Shown here one piece after another: positions 15,087 through 24,654 of a DNA stretch of 64,000 nucleotides (positions within the stretch are counted from its first letter, which is position 1; every line of letters starts with the position of its first letter). A program made the position numbers and the translations under genes. The stretch is from positions 105,689 through 169,688 of the forward strand of contig JABMDL010000002.1 in the NCBI GenBank assembly GCA_015903945.1, written 5' to 3'. Below the pieces are notes generated by a model. It was not told the origin of the DNA, searched no databases, and saw nothing but the letters and a program-made list of their open reading frames with translations. The DNA is from Nitrospira sp. GTDB lineage: Bacteria; Nitrospirota; Nitrospiria; Nitrospirales; Nitrospiraceae.

Positions 15087-17768
15087 ATGGCAGGTGCATC
15101 CCGAACGTCTTCTCTATCACAACCAGTCCAATTGGCTGAACAAACGCGCCTGGAAGAGGACGCCCGCCGAAAGAAACATTGGAAACGATGGGGGCCCTAT
15201 CTCAGTGAGCGCGCCTGGGGGACGGTCAGGGAGGACTACAGTCCGCACGGCACCGCGTGGGAAGCGTTTCCTCATGATCATGCCCGGTCACGTGCCTATC
15301 GATGGAATGAGGATGGGTTAGCCGGCATTTCCGACCGGCACCAGCATATCTGTTTCGCCATCGCACTGTGGAACGGACGGGATCCTATTTTGAAGGAACG
15401 GCTGTTCGGTCTGACCGGCAACGAAGGAAACCATGGGGAGGATGTCAAAGAATATTATTTTTATCTCGATTCGACGCCGACCCACTCCTACATGAAGTAT
15501 CTCTATCGCTATCCGCAGGCCGAATTCCCTTATGCAGCGCTGGTGGAGGGGAATCGTCGGCGAGGCAGACGCGAGCAGGAATATGAGCTGATCGATACCG
15601 GCGTCTTCGATCAGAATCGGTATTTCGACATTCTGGTGGAATATGCCAAGTCCACACCGGAGGATCTGCTGATCCGCATCGAGGTCATCAATCGGGGGCC
15701 TGATTCCGCCGAGCTGACGCTCCTACCGACCCTGTGGTTTCGGAATACCTGGTCGTGGGGTCTCGACGCACGTCGCCCACGCATGAGGGAAGGGCGGTCC
15801 ACACACGACGTGAGCGTCATCGAACTGGACCATGATTACTACGGCAAGCGGCAACTCTGGTGTGACCGCCGCCCCCCTCTTCTGTTCACGGAGAACGAGA
15901 CCAACAGCCGCCGCCTCTATGGCGATACGGAGGGGGCCCGCTATGTCAAAGACAGTTTTCATGACTATGTCGTGTTTGGTGATAAAGCGGCGGTCAATCC
16001 TGACAACGTCGGCTCGAAGGCCGCCGCACACTATGTGCTGACGGTCGATCCAGGAGCCTCGGATACGATCTTCCTGCGTTTCACGAATGAGGGAGGGGAT
16101 GAGGGGCTGACACGGGAGGTGTTCGATGCCCTCTTCACACAACGAATTCGAGAGGCCGACGAGTTTTACGGGGAATTAGTGCCGGCCGATTTGTCCGAAG
16201 ATGCCAAACGCGTGCAGCGCCAAGCCTTCGCCGGCCTGCTGTGGAGTAAGCAGTTTTATCACTACGATCTCACGCGTTGGCTCAAGGGCGACCCCGGTAT
16301 GCCGGAGCCGCCACGGGAACGGTTGCGCGGGCGGAACGCTGACTGGACGCATCTCTACAATGCGGATGTCATCTCGATGCCGGACAAGTGGGAATATCCC
16401 TGGTATGCCGCCTGGGACCTGGCGTTCCACTGTATTCCGTTGGCTCTCGTCGATCCGACCTTCGCGAAGGAACAGCTCATCCTCATGCTCCGTGAGTGGT
16501 ACATGCATCCCAACGGGCAGATTCCGGCCTACGAATGGGCGTTCGGGGATGTCAATCCGCCGGTCCATGCCTGGGCCGCGTGGCGCGTCTATAAAATCGA
16601 GAAAAAACGGAAAGGCACGGGCGATCGTGTGTTTCTCGAGCGGGTCTTTCACAAGCTCCTCCTGAATTTCACATGGTGGGTGAACAGGAAAGATGCCGAG
16701 GGTAAGAATATTTTTCAGGGCGGTTTTTTGGGACTGGACAACATCGGCGTGTTCGACCGGAGCGCGCCGCTGCCGACCGGTGGCCACATTGAACAATCCG
16801 ACGCGACCAGCTGGATGGGGATGTACTGCCTCAACATGCTGTCGATTGCACTCGAGCTGGCCCGGGAGAACCGCGCGTATGAGGATGTGGCCAGCAAGTT
16901 CTTCGAACATTTCGTGTACATCTGCAGGGCCATGAACAACATCGGCGGCGAGAAGATCGAGCTGTGGGACCGGGAAGACGGATTCTTCTACGACGTACTG
17001 CACTTGCCGGACGGACGGACCTGTCCCTTGAAGGTGCGTTCGCTGGTCGGGTTGATCCCGCTCTTCGCGGTTGAGACGTTGGACTCCGAACTCATCGACC
17101 GTCTCCCACGGTTCAAACACCGGATGCAGTGGTTCATTGAAAACCGGCCGGATTTCAGTTCGCACGTAGAAACGCAATCACAGGATGGAGAGGTGCGCCG
17201 CTTTCTCTCGCTGGTCAACCGAACACGGCTGAAATCGGTGCTGCGATATATGCTGGATGAACAAGAATTTCTCTCGCCCTACGGCATTCGAGCGTTATCG
17301 CGCTATCACAAGGACCATCCCTATCGGCTTTCCGTGATGGGAGCGGATTATCGGGTCGACTACGAGCCGGCCGAATCGGGCACAGGCCTCTTCGGCGGCA
17401 ACTCGAATTGGCGGGGACCCATCTGGTTCCCGGTCAATTATCTGCTGATCGAATCACTGCAGAAGTTCCACTATTTTCTGGGCGATTCGTATACCGTTGA
17501 ATACCCGACTGGCTCTGGCAATTCGATCCCACTGAATCGCGTGGCAGCGGAACTCTCGAGACGGCTCATCCATATTTTTCTTCGCGATCAATCCGGCCGG
17601 CGCCCGGTCTTCGGAGGCGCCTCGAATTTTCAAAACGATCCGCACTGGCAAGACGCTGTCCTGTTCTATGAATACTTCCATGGGGACAACGGAGCGGGCA
17701 TCGGCGCAAGCCATCAGACCGGGTGGACGGGTTTGGTGGCGAAGCTGATTCAACAATCAGGAGAGTGA
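15087..17768 (+). CDS. Large glucosidase-like glycoside hydrolase (alpha/alpha barrel, MGH1/GH63-like)
   Basis: The 893-residue protein belongs to the bacterial proteins annotated as glucosidase with an (alpha/alpha)6 barrel related to GH63 and mannosylglycerate hydrolase. Recognisable blocks are [19 protein letters not shown] near the N-terminus, the central [22 protein letters not shown] (Asp of AWD is the expected general acid region), [18 protein letters not shown], and [19 protein letters not shown] towards the C-terminus. No signal peptide is present, so it acts in the cytoplasm. With the debranching enzyme 87 bases downstream on the same strand it likely processes storage glucan or a trehalose/glucosylglycerate-type solute. 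The exact substrate is uncertain. Confidence 0.8.
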   Translation: MAGASRTSSLSQPVQLAEQTRLEEDARRKKHWKRWGPYLSERAWGTVREDYSPHGTAWEAFPHDHARSRAYRWNEDGLAGISDRHQHICFAIALWNGRDPILKERLFGLTGNEGNHGEDVKEYYFYLDSTPTHSYMKYLYRYPQAEFPYAALVEGNRRRGRREQEYELIDTGVFDQNRYFDILVEYAKSTPEDLLIRIEVINRGPDSAELTLLPTLWFRNTWSWGLDARRPRMREGRSTHDVSVIELDHDYYGKRQLWCDRRPPLLFTENETNSRRLYGDTEGARYVKDSFHDYVVFGDKAAVNPDNVGSKAAAHYVLTVDPGASDTIFLRFTNEGGDEGLTREVFDALFTQRIREADEFYGELVPADLSEDAKRVQRQAFAGLLWSKQFYHYDLTRWLKGDPGMPEPPRERLRGRNADWTHLYNADVISMPDKWEYPWYAAWDLAFHCIPLALVDPTFAKEQLILMLREWYMHPNGQIPAYEWAFGDVNPPVHAWAAWRVYKIEKKRKGTGDRVFLERVFHKLLLNFTWWVNRKDAEGKNIFQGGFLGLDNIGVFDRSAPLPTGGHIEQSDATSWMGMYCLNMLSIALELARENRAYEDVASKFFEHFVYICRAMNNIGGEKIELWDREDGFFYDVLHLPDGRTCPLKVRSLVGLIPLFAVETLDSELIDRLPRFKHRMQWFIENRPDFSSHVETQSQDGEVRRFLSLVNRTRLKSVLRYMLDEQEFLSPYGIRALSRYHKDHPYRLSVMGADYRVDYEPAESGTGLFGGNSNWRGPIWFPVNYLLIESLQKFHYFLGDSYTVEYPTGSGNSIPLNRVAAELSRRLIHIFLRDQSGRRPVFGGASNFQNDPHWQDAVLFYEYFHGDNGAGIGASHQTGWTGLVAKLIQQSGE

Positions 17769-17777
17769 CAACAGCTT

Positions 17778-17848
17778 TCAGCTCTCAGCGATCAGCAGAT
17801 GATGGAAGCGAGTTGTTTTGAGACTGAAAGCTAACGGCTGAGAGCTGA
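17778..17848. repeat. Intergenic inverted repeat of the AGCTCTCAGC type
   Basis: TCAGCTCTCAGC at 17778-17789 is mirrored exactly by GCTGAGAGCTGA at 17837-17848, and the flanking words CTTTCAG and CTGAAAG also pair. The arrangement could fold the spacer between the two glycan-enzyme genes into a long hairpin. A similar CTGAG-rich repeat lies between the two helicase genes at 33399-33468, suggesting a dispersed intergenic element. Confidence 0.6.
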
Positions 17849-17855
17849 CGGCGCT

Positions 17856-19940
17856 ATGCGCGAACTACTGAAAGTGGATGGGAAAGACTGCAAGAACCTC
17901 GACCGCGCGTTGAGTCTCGAATGGCTGGAAACGAACGGCCGAGGTGGGTTTGCATCGGGCACGGTCGCCGGTGCCAACACCCGTCGATATCATGCCCTGC
18001 TGTTGACTGCACGCAAGCCGCCGGCTGAACGCGTCGTCCTCGTCAATCACCTCGAAGAATGGATCGACCTCAACGGGCGGGTATTTCCTCTCTCAACCAA
18101 TCTGTATCCGGGAACGGTTCATCCAGCCGGTTACACATACTGTGTAGAGTTTTCCTCCGTCCCATGGCCGACATGGACCTTCGATTGCGGCGGTGTCATG
18201 GTTCAGCGAGAAATCCTGTGTGTGCCAGGGCATGATCTTGTAATCGTGCGATGGAAGTCGCTCAGTTCGAGACAGCCCCTCATGACACTTCGTGTCAGGC
18301 CGATGCTGAGCGGACGCGACTACCACGGGACTCATCACGAGAATACAACCCTCTCGACGCAAGCGGCTATCAAGCCTGAATTGATATCGTGGCAACCCTA
18401 TCCTGATGTGCCTGCTGTGCGGGCCATTCACTCGGGCGAGTACCGCCATGAGCCGGATTGGTTCCGGCATGTCCAGTTTCCGGTGGAGCGGGAACGCGGG
18501 CTCGATTGTGAAGAAGATTGGTGGTCGCCGGGAGAGTTTGGATTTGAGATCGAACCCGGGGAAGAACGGACCCTGGTGTTGACGAGCGAACAAGGCGATG
18601 GCCTCGATCCGAATGCCATTGCCAAACGGGAAAAATTGCGCCGTAAACGGTCGGACCAAGTCGAGCCGGGGACAGATACGTTGGCCGACTCGCTTCAATG
18701 CGCAACGGGCGCCTACCTGTGTGAGCGAGGCATCGGGAAGACGGTGATCGCCGGTTATCCGTGGTTCACCGATTGGGGGCGGGATACATTCATTTCCTTG
18801 CCAGGTCTGTGTCTTGTGACAGGCAGGCTCGACAGTGCGTGGCAGATCATCAAATCGTTCGCCGCCCATGTTTCGGATGGTATGGTGCCGAACCGCTTTC
18901 CCGATGCCGGACAGCAGCCGGAGTACAACACGATCGATGCCTCCCTGTGGTTCATCCAGGCGATCGGCCGCTATCTGGACTACAGCGGCGATGAGGCGCG
19001 AGTCCGCACCATCGCATGGCCGGCGGTGAAACAGATCCTCGATGGGTATCGGCGCGGCACCCGCTATAACATTCATATGGATAGAGACGGGCTCATCGTC
19101 GGTGGAGTAATCGGTTCGCAGCTGACATGGATGGATGCGAAGATCGGAGAGTGGGTCGTCACTCCACGGCAGGGAAAGCCGGTAGAAATTCAAGCCCTGT
19201 GGGTTCGGGCCTTGGAAATCGGAATGCGCCTGGCTGAACGATTTGGCAAATCCGCCTATGCAGACCGTTGTCGGAGACTTCGAGCCCTGGCCATGAAATC
19301 GTTCCGCACCAAGTTCTGGAACGAGGCGGGGGGATTTCTCTATGACGTGATTGATGGGCCGGAGGGTCACGATGCGTCGATCCGCCCGAATCAAATCTAT
19401 GCGCTCAGTCTCTGCGATAATTTGGTGGCTCGAGAACAAGCCGAGCAGATCCTGACGGTCGTCAAAGACCACCTCCTCACGCCCATAGGGCTGCGCACGC
19501 TCTCACCGAGAGACAGTCGGTATCGGCCCCGCTATGAGGGGGGCGTGGCCGAGCGGGATGGCGCCTACCATCAAGGAACCGTGTGGCCGTTTCTATTGGG
19601 TCCATTCGTGACGGCATGGGTGAAGACATTTGGGAAGAGCGCTCAGGTGAAGGCACAAGCAAGGACATTTCTAAACGGGCTAGAAACACATCTGGGAGAG
19701 GCGTGCGTGGGACAGGTATCAGAAGTATTCGACGGCGATGCCCCGCATACCCCGCGTGGGTGTCCGGCCCAAGCCTGGTCCGTTGCGGAACCGTTACGGG
19801 CCATGATCGAAGATCTCGACATCGCCATGTCGGTTCATTCAGTCAAGGCTGAACGAGCCGGTAACCGTCACCGCAAGGAGATTCCAGACAAAAAACCTGC
19901 CGAGCTACGACGCGGATCAGGAAGGAAACCCTCCCGGTAA
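17856..19940 (+). CDS. Glycogen debranching enzyme (amylo-alpha-1,6-glucosidase type)
   Basis: The 694-residue protein fits the archaeal/bacterial debranching family. The N-terminal beta-rich domain (about 1-280) opens with LEWLETNGRGGFASGTVAGANTRRYHALL, the hallmark of that family. The C-terminal alpha/alpha barrel carries TVIAGYPWFTDWGRDTFISLPGL, PEYNTIDASLWFIQAIGRYL, TWMDAKIGEWVVTPRQGKPVEIQALW and GAYHQGTVWPFLLGPF. Asp of DWGRD and Glu or Asp of TWMDAK are the expected catalytic region. It would remove alpha-1,6-linked glucose from storage glucan in the cytoplasm. A Lys/Arg-rich tail of about 30 residues ends the protein. It follows the glucosidase-like gene, and glgC is present at 35-36.5 kb. 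Confidence 0.9.
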   Translation: MRELLKVDGKDCKNLDRALSLEWLETNGRGGFASGTVAGANTRRYHALLLTARKPPAERVVLVNHLEEWIDLNGRVFPLSTNLYPGTVHPAGYTYCVEFSSVPWPTWTFDCGGVMVQREILCVPGHDLVIVRWKSLSSRQPLMTLRVRPMLSGRDYHGTHHENTTLSTQAAIKPELISWQPYPDVPAVRAIHSGEYRHEPDWFRHVQFPVERERGLDCEEDWWSPGEFGFEIEPGEERTLVLTSEQGDGLDPNAIAKREKLRRKRSDQVEPGTDTLADSLQCATGAYLCERGIGKTVIAGYPWFTDWGRDTFISLPGLCLVTGRLDSAWQIIKSFAAHVSDGMVPNRFPDAGQQPEYNTIDASLWFIQAIGRYLDYSGDEARVRTIAWPAVKQILDGYRRGTRYNIHMDRDGLIVGGVIGSQLTWMDAKIGEWVVTPRQGKPVEIQALWVRALEIGMRLAERFGKSAYADRCRRLRALAMKSFRTKFWNEAGGFLYDVIDGPEGHDASIRPNQIYALSLCDNLVAREQAEQILTVVKDHLLTPIGLRTLSPRDSRYRPRYEGGVAERDGAYHQGTVWPFLLGPFVTAWVKTFGKSAQVKAQARTFLNGLETHLGEACVGQVSEVFDGDAPHTPRGCPAQAWSVAEPLRAMIEDLDIAMSVHSVKAERAGNRHRKEIPDKKPAELRRGSGRKPSR

Positions 19941-19972
19941 GTTCTTCCATCGGTCCCCCCGGCGTTGATCTC

Positions 19973-20001
19973 TTGACAGTCACAGGATGCATCCGTACCC
20001 T
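19973..20001 (+). promoter_or_regulatory. Possible promoter of the HbpS-like gene
   Basis: A perfect TTGACA at 19973-19978 is followed 17 bases later by TACCCT at 19996-20001, 55 bases before the ATG at 20057. The -35 box is strong and the -10 box weak, as expected for a regulated promoter. Confidence 0.35.
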
Positions 20002-20056
20002 CGGAAACGGAACCTGAACAAGCTTTGGTAGGATTCTAGCTCATAGGAGGCTGGTC

Positions 20057-20611
20057 ATGATGAAGAATACCGGTATCAGGGGTAGAGAACGAAAGACCCT
20101 CGCGGTGGCCGGCGCCGCGCTCTCCCTGCTATTCGGCATCACAGCACTGCAGGCAGCCGGTGCCGACGAACTGCCGAGGGAGGCGACATTGCCGCTTGGG
20201 ATGGCCAGCAAGGCTGTCCAAGCGGCGCTGGAATCTTGTAAGAAAGACGGATATCGCGTGAGCGTCTCGGTGGTGGATCGGGCCGGTGTGCTGCGTGCCA
20301 TGGGGCGGGCCGACGGTGCCGGGCCGCATACGGTCGATAGCAGCCGAAAAAAAGCCTACACCGCGGCCAGTGTACGACGACCGACGACAGAACTGGCCGA
20401 ACTCATCAACAAGATGCCGACACTCCAAGCCCTCCGTGACATCAGCAATGAGATTTTGATTGTGGGAGGAGGGCTGCCCATCGAAATCGGCGGCGAAGTC
20501 GTGGGTGGGATCGGAGTCGGTGGAGCGCCGGGCGCTCATCTCGACGACGCCTGCGCGCAGGACGGGCTTGATGCCATAGGAGCGGCGCCCAAGGTGGCCG
20601 CACCCAGGTGA
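20057..20611 (+). CDS. Exported heme-binding HbpS/GlcG-family protein
   Basis: The 184-residue protein has an N-terminal signal sequence (ending near LQAAGADE) followed by a GlcG/HbpS domain (DUF336). Family signals are SVVDRAGVLRAMGRADGAGPHTVDSSRKKAYTA and ILIVGGGLPIEIGGEVVGGIGVGGAPGAHLDDACAQDGLDAI split across the domain. Known members bind heme or sense redox outside the cell, though many have no assigned ligand. GGAGG precedes the ATG, and a possible promoter is at 19973-20001. The next gene starts at a GTG overlapping its stop codon by four bases, so the two are translationally coupled. Confidence 0.82.
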   Translation: MMKNTGIRGRERKTLAVAGAALSLLFGITALQAAGADELPREATLPLGMASKAVQAALESCKKDGYRVSVSVVDRAGVLRAMGRADGAGPHTVDSSRKKAYTAASVRRPTTELAELINKMPTLQALRDISNEILIVGGGLPIEIGGEVVGGIGVGGAPGAHLDDACAQDGLDAIGAAPKVAAPR

Positions 20612-21063
20612 GGCGGCTGGCGTGGCTGGCACTTGTCGGTAGCCTGTGTGTGCTCAGTGCCGCTTGTAACCGCAGTGCCCCGGAGCCCGCGTCGGTCGAT
20701 CTCCCCTCGACCAACCTCCGGCTTACCCTCGTTCGAACTGCTACGGACCTGTTTCTCCAGAGATTCAATCTCACTCTAAAAGTACAGCGAGTGAACGGGT
20801 GTTCGACGTCAACGGACTTGTTCCCTGACACAGGCTACTCCGGACGCCGCAATATCTATCTGGCGGGGAAAGGCATGATCTATGTCGTGGGGCAATTCGA
20901 CGCACGTGTGATCGATCCGCAGGACTGCCGGGCAACCCTTTCAGAATTTCGGCATCTCGATCGGCAGGTGGTGTTTCTGGGGAGCTTCGACGTGGACAGT
21001 GAGCAGCGGTGGACCTATATCCCCGCATCCCAGCGCCCAGAGATGGGGTTTGATAAACGCTAG
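20608..21063 (+). CDS. Predicted lipoprotein, unknown function
   Basis: The 151-residue product starts at a GTG overlapping the HbpS-like gene stop (GTGA). Its signal ends in the lipobox LSAAC, so Cys20 should be lipidated and anchor the protein in a membrane facing the periplasm. The mature part contains two further Cys (NGCSTST and PQDCRAT) that may form a disulphide. No family is recognised. Coupling to the HbpS-like gene suggests the two act together, perhaps as a periplasmic ligand-binding pair; that is inference from arrangement. Confidence 0.72.
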   Translation: MRRLAWLALVGSLCVLSAACNRSAPEPASVDLPSTNLRLTLVRTATDLFLQRFNLTLKVQRVNGCSTSTDLFPDTGYSGRRNIYLAGKGMIYVVGQFDARVIDPQDCRATLSEFRHLDRQVVFLGSFDVDSEQRWTYIPASQRPEMGFDKR

Positions 21064-21103
21064 GGTGTGTCTTAGTCGCGAACAGCATGCGCTGTAGAAC
21101 ATC

Positions 21104-21304
21104 ATGAACCAGCCCATTGTCGGATACCATCTCGACGAACATGGGGATTGGGTGGCAGATTTGGCCTGCGGCCATGGGCAGCATGTGCGGCATCAGCCAC
21201 CGTTTATGAATCGCCCGTGGATCATTACCACCGAGGGGCGACACCAACATCTGGGCTCGCTTCTGAACTGCAAAAAGTGTGAGGAACCCCAGGCCTTGTC
21301 ATGA
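21104..21304 (+). CDS. DUF3565 family small protein
   Basis: The 66-residue product matches the DUF3565 pattern: start QPIVGYHLDEHGDWVADLAC, then CGHGQHVRHQPPF and a closing LLNCKKCEEP. The conserved Cys and His residues (Cys in LACGHGQ, two Cys in NCKKC) suggest one bound zinc. The molecular role of the family is not known. It stands alone between the HbpS/lipoprotein pair and the convergent XRE regulator. Confidence 0.8.
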   Translation: MNQPIVGYHLDEHGDWVADLACGHGQHVRHQPPFMNRPWIITTEGRHQHLGSLLNCKKCEEPQALS

Positions 21305-21345
21305 GACTTTAGAATCAGACCTCCAGATTATTCAGTGAGATAGCG

Positions 21346-21807
21346 TCAGTCGCTGGGCGGCTCGAAGTGTCCGGAGGGACGCTGTTGCCAAGGGACTGTG
21401 GCCTGACGAGACTGTTTTGCCAGGCTCCGCAAACTCATTTCGGCGGCCCGCAGCAGTTTGGGATCGCCTGCTTGTAGCAGTGTCGTCAGCAGCACATAGA
21501 GCGCGCGGTCCATTCGTGACCCAGCCAGAATGCGTTCAGTCAACGGGTCGGGATGGGAAGTATCCGGTTCTTCTTCCTCATCTCCATCGTTGAACAGGTA
21601 GGCGAACGACTGGGGGTTGTCAAACAGCCAGCCCGGCGGAACACGGAGAGCTGCGGCCAAGGCCTGAAGTGTCGCGGAGGAAGGATCGACTTCTTCCGAT
21701 TCGATCTGCTCGAGAAAGGCAGTGGAAATTCCAGCCGATGCCGATAAAGACTGAAGAGATTGTTTTTTTGACAGTCTCCAGGCTTGGATGAGCGGCCCAA
21801 TCGACAT
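21346..21807 (-). CDS. XRE-family helix-turn-helix regulator
   Basis: The 153-residue protein has an N-terminal XRE/Cro-type DNA-binding domain (about residues 5-62): IQAWRLSKKQSLQSLSASAG, STAFLEQIESEEVDPSSATLQALAAALRVP. After a linker containing an acidic run (DGDEEEEPD), a helical C-terminal part of about 70 residues (MDRALYVLLTTLLQAGDPKLLRAAEMSLRSLA) may dimerise. No enzyme or ligand-binding domain is present. It is divergent from the coiled-coil protein gene at 21988, which may be among its targets. Confidence 0.85.
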   Translation of the reverse strand: MSIGPLIQAWRLSKKQSLQSLSASAGISTAFLEQIESEEVDPSSATLQALAAALRVPPGWLFDNPQSFAYLFNDGDEEEEPDTSHPDPLTERILAGSRMDRALYVLLTTLLQAGDPKLLRAAEMSLRSLAKQSRQATVPWQQRPSGHFEPPSD

Positions 21808-21987
21808 AGCGCGATCATACAGACAAGGCTATCCCGGTTCAACGACTTTCCCGTGCTCTTCGAACCTGTCGTAGTAATTTCAAGAGGTTATGGACTGCCC
21901 AGTGGTCTGGAAGATGACCAGCGAAATCAGTTACAATACAACTCTCGTTTTGGCAGTCCTGTGGAGAAGTGAAGGAGGGACGGGGTC

Positions 21988-22329
21988 ATGTTGGGAACGG
22001 ATATTCGCGGGATTATGGCGGAAGAGGAAGAGGTGCAACGCCGGCAAGAAGCGCTGAAGTCCCTGATGACGATGCGGGCCAAGAAGCTTCGGGAGTCACT
22101 GGACCAACGAATCAAGCGTGCCAGGAGCAGCGGTGATTGGACGATGCTGTCGAAGGCGGAGTGTGCTGATTTGCACAAGCAGGAAAAGGCGCATTTGAAG
22201 TCTCAGTTGGAACAGTTGCAGTCCGAGCAAGTCAGGACAAGAGGAAAACTGACGGCTCTGAAACGAGCGAAAGCGAGAGCCCAGCGAATCCGTGCGGCAG
22301 AGGCGGAGGCGGAACGAAGACGCCGATAG
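21988..22329 (+). CDS. Coiled-coil protein of unknown function
   Basis: A 113-residue, highly charged protein with a clear AAGGAGG eight bases before its ATG. Residues from about 10 to the end are almost entirely helical heptads rich in Glu, Lys, Arg, Gln and Leu (EEVQRRQEALKSLMTMRAK, SQLEQLQSEQVRTRGKL), ending in a basic tail (EAERRRR). One Cys lies in KAECADLHKQ. I recognise no family. The RNA methyltransferase gene starts 11 bases after its stop, so the two are probably co-transcribed and a link to RNA work is possible. Confidence 0.65.
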   Translation: MLGTDIRGIMAEEEEVQRRQEALKSLMTMRAKKLRESLDQRIKRARSSGDWTMLSKAECADLHKQEKAHLKSQLEQLQSEQVRTRGKLTALKRAKARAQRIRAAEAEAERRRR

Positions 22330-22339
22330 CAGGGTATCA

Positions 22340-23152
22340 GTGAGCGGACCGACCTCCCTTCAGGTGTTGACACGTCGACACCGCACGTTGATCCGCGAAC
22401 TCCTCCACGATAAGCGCGTTCGGATGCAGGAAGGCGCCTTCGTTATCGAGGGCGCCAAGCCCTGCCGTGATCTCATTCAACACTCTCCTCAGGCAATTCT
22501 CAGCTTGACCGTCTCGCCTCGGTATCTTGATACAGAAGATACGAAGGCGCACGCGGTACGGGCTATACTGAACGTGCCTCAGTTTAGCTGCTCGGATGCC
22601 CTGTTTGACCGACTCTCTGACGTTGAGGCCCCACAGGGTATTCTGGCTGTCGTCCGGCAACCACAGTGGGATGAGCGGTCCCTGTTGGAGCAGCCAAGGA
22701 TCCTTGGATTGTTTGGGGATCGACTGCGTGACCCGGCCAACGTGGGCACAATTATCCGGACAGCCGCGGCGCTGAATCTCACCGGACTGTGGCTGACATC
22801 CGATTCTGCGGACCCCTTCAGCCCCAAGGTCGTTCGCGCGGCGGCCGGCACGGTGTTGACCCTTCCTGTTTTTTATGGAGCGGAGCCACGACGCTTTATT
22901 GAACACGGCTGTGTAATTTATTCTGCTCTGGTCCCTCAGGCTGGTACCGTGTCGCTCAGGAGCATACAGTCCATTCCCCGCCGCCTTGTCATGGCAGTCG
23001 GCAATGAGGGGGAGGGACTGGCTGACAACATCGTGGGCCTCTCCACTGTCAGATTTGCAATTCCGCTGGCCAGCGCTGTCGAGTCACTCAATGTCGCTGC
23101 GACGGCAGCAATCGCGGCATTTTATTTCACTGGGCTTCCGATCGGCTCCTGA
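22340..23152 (+). CDS. TrmH/SpoU-family RNA 2'-O-methyltransferase
   Basis: A protein of about 270 residues (GTG start at 22340) that would methylate a ribose 2'-OH in rRNA or tRNA using S-adenosylmethionine. The N-terminal substrate-binding part starts TRRHRTLIRELLHDKRVRMQ. The SPOUT knot region shows LFGDRLRDPANVGTIIRTAAALNLTGLWL (motif 1), VMAVGNEGEGLADNI (motif 2) and IPLASAVESLNVAATAAIAAF (motif 3), all intact. The rRNA or tRNA site cannot be told from sequence. It follows the coiled-coil gene closely. Confidence 0.9.
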   Translation: MSGPTSLQVLTRRHRTLIRELLHDKRVRMQEGAFVIEGAKPCRDLIQHSPQAILSLTVSPRYLDTEDTKAHAVRAILNVPQFSCSDALFDRLSDVEAPQGILAVVRQPQWDERSLLEQPRILGLFGDRLRDPANVGTIIRTAAALNLTGLWLTSDSADPFSPKVVRAAAGTVLTLPVFYGAEPRRFIEHGCVIYSALVPQAGTVSLRSIQSIPRRLVMAVGNEGEGLADNIVGLSTVRFAIPLASAVESLNVAATAAIAAFYFTGLPIGS

Positions 23153-23364
23153 GTGGGATGGGGACCGATCTTCCCGCCCAGGTGCATCAGCGTGGAGTCT
23201 GGTTCCAATTCACACACGGCCCTGTCGCGATGGATACCCGTCCGGATCAGCTCCGCAGTTATTTGAAAAAACAGACCTGTTCTGCGTATAGTTTCCGGAA
23301 GGCTGGACGATGGAGAAATCAGTTTGTCTAGATTACTCAGGTGGTTTGTGAGAGGTTTTGTGTA

Positions 23365-24651
23365 ATGACGCGGTCGTTCGGCGTATCCCAATTCGTCTTG
23401 TCGGTGCTCCTGTACCTCGGGCCCGTGATCGGCTTCTCTGAGGCTGCTACTGAGTCCGAGGAGAACATGTATGGCTTGAATGAAATCGTTGAACTTGCCC
23501 TGGCCAAGAACCCGCTGGTGACCTTTGCCGAAGGACAGATCGAGCAGCAACGTGGTGTGCAAACAGCAGCGGGTGCCTATCCGAACCCTACAGTTGGCAG
23601 TTCCAGCGGCCACGGTCGTCTTCGAGATACCGGCCGTGCGGGTGTTGGGCCGTTTCTCGATCGCGACACACTGACCGAGTACAACGTGACCGTGGGGCAA
23701 CCGGTCGAATGGCCGGCAATGCGTGCGGCGCGCCAGCGCGTCGCCGATTTAGGGTTAGCCACCGCGAATGTTGGGTTGTTGGAAACACAATTGAACTTGC
23801 GGTCGCTGGTGAAGGTCGCGTTTTACGATCTCTTGTTGGCTCAGCAGGATGCGGCGCTCGCGCGTCGCAACCTCGAGATTATCGAAGGCGTGCAGCGGAT
23901 CGTCAAGGCGCGGGTCAAGTCGGGAGAAGCGCCGCAGTTCGAATCTATTAAGGCCGAGGTCGAGGTGCTTAAGGCCAGGCAGCAGCTGGCGCGGGCGGAC
24001 AATCTCGTTCGCGTCAGCCGTGTGACTGTCGATACGTTCACCGGCGGCTCATTGGGACCTTCCTATAGTATTCAAGGGGATTTCACAGGGATTCCGACAG
24101 AGATCAATCTCGAAGGGTTGATGAACCGGATGATGAGCCAGCACCCGACGATCCAACGCTTGCTCAGGTCGGTGGAACAATCGGACTGGAAGATCGAATT
24201 CGAACGGCAGATGCGGGTGCCGACCGTCACCGTAGGAGGCAGTTATTGGCGGGAGATGGGACGCGAAGCGTATCAAGGAGGGCTCTCCGTTCCGATGCCG
24301 CTCTGGTATCGTCGTCAGGGTGAAATCGCCTCGTCCTTGGGCGCCAAACGGCGTGAAGAAGCGGAACTGCTTCGCGCGCGAAACGAGCTGGCCCGATCCG
24401 TCCATCAGCACTATCAAGATGCCCGGACCACAGCCGAACTGATCGACGTCTTCGACAAGGGCTTGTTGAAGCAGGCATCGGAAGCGCTTCGTCTCGCGCA
24501 GTTCAGCTTCCAACAGGGGGCCTCAAGCCTATTGGAAGTGTTCGACGCCCAGCGTGTCCAGCGGCAAATCATGTTGGATTATGCACAGGCGCGGCACGAC
24601 CTGTCGGTGTCACTGGCTCGCTTGGAGCAGGCGGTAGGGGGAGAACTCTAG
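23365..24651 (+). CDS. TolC-family outer-membrane efflux channel (CzcC-like)
   Basis: About 428 residues from ATG 23365, which is preceded by GAGAGG and gives a signal peptide (MTRSFGVSQFVLSVLLYLGP, cut near SEA). The two-fold helical repeat of outer-membrane efflux proteins is visible: LNEIVELALAKNPLVTFAEGQIEQQRG in the first half, and MNRMMSQHPTIQRLLRSVEQSDWKIEFERQMRVPTVTVGGSY in the second. It would form the outer-membrane duct for the RND pump encoded downstream. The adaptor gene starts four bases after its stop, marking a tight operon. Confidence 0.9.
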   Translation: MTRSFGVSQFVLSVLLYLGPVIGFSEAATESEENMYGLNEIVELALAKNPLVTFAEGQIEQQRGVQTAAGAYPNPTVGSSSGHGRLRDTGRAGVGPFLDRDTLTEYNVTVGQPVEWPAMRAARQRVADLGLATANVGLLETQLNLRSLVKVAFYDLLLAQQDAALARRNLEIIEGVQRIVKARVKSGEAPQFESIKAEVEVLKARQQLARADNLVRVSRVTVDTFTGGSLGPSYSIQGDFTGIPTEINLEGLMNRMMSQHPTIQRLLRSVEQSDWKIEFERQMRVPTVTVGGSYWREMGREAYQGGLSVPMPLWYRRQGEIASSLGAKRREEAELLRARNELARSVHQHYQDARTTAELIDVFDKGLLKQASEALRLAQFSFQQGASSLLEVFDAQRVQRQIMLDYAQARHDLSVSLARLEQAVGGEL

Positions 24652-24654
24652 AGT

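Noticed and set aside
18093..19472. 459-residue minus-strand open frame inside the debranching enzyme gene
   Set aside because: No family motifs are present, and the plus strand encodes a well-conserved enzyme over the whole stretch.
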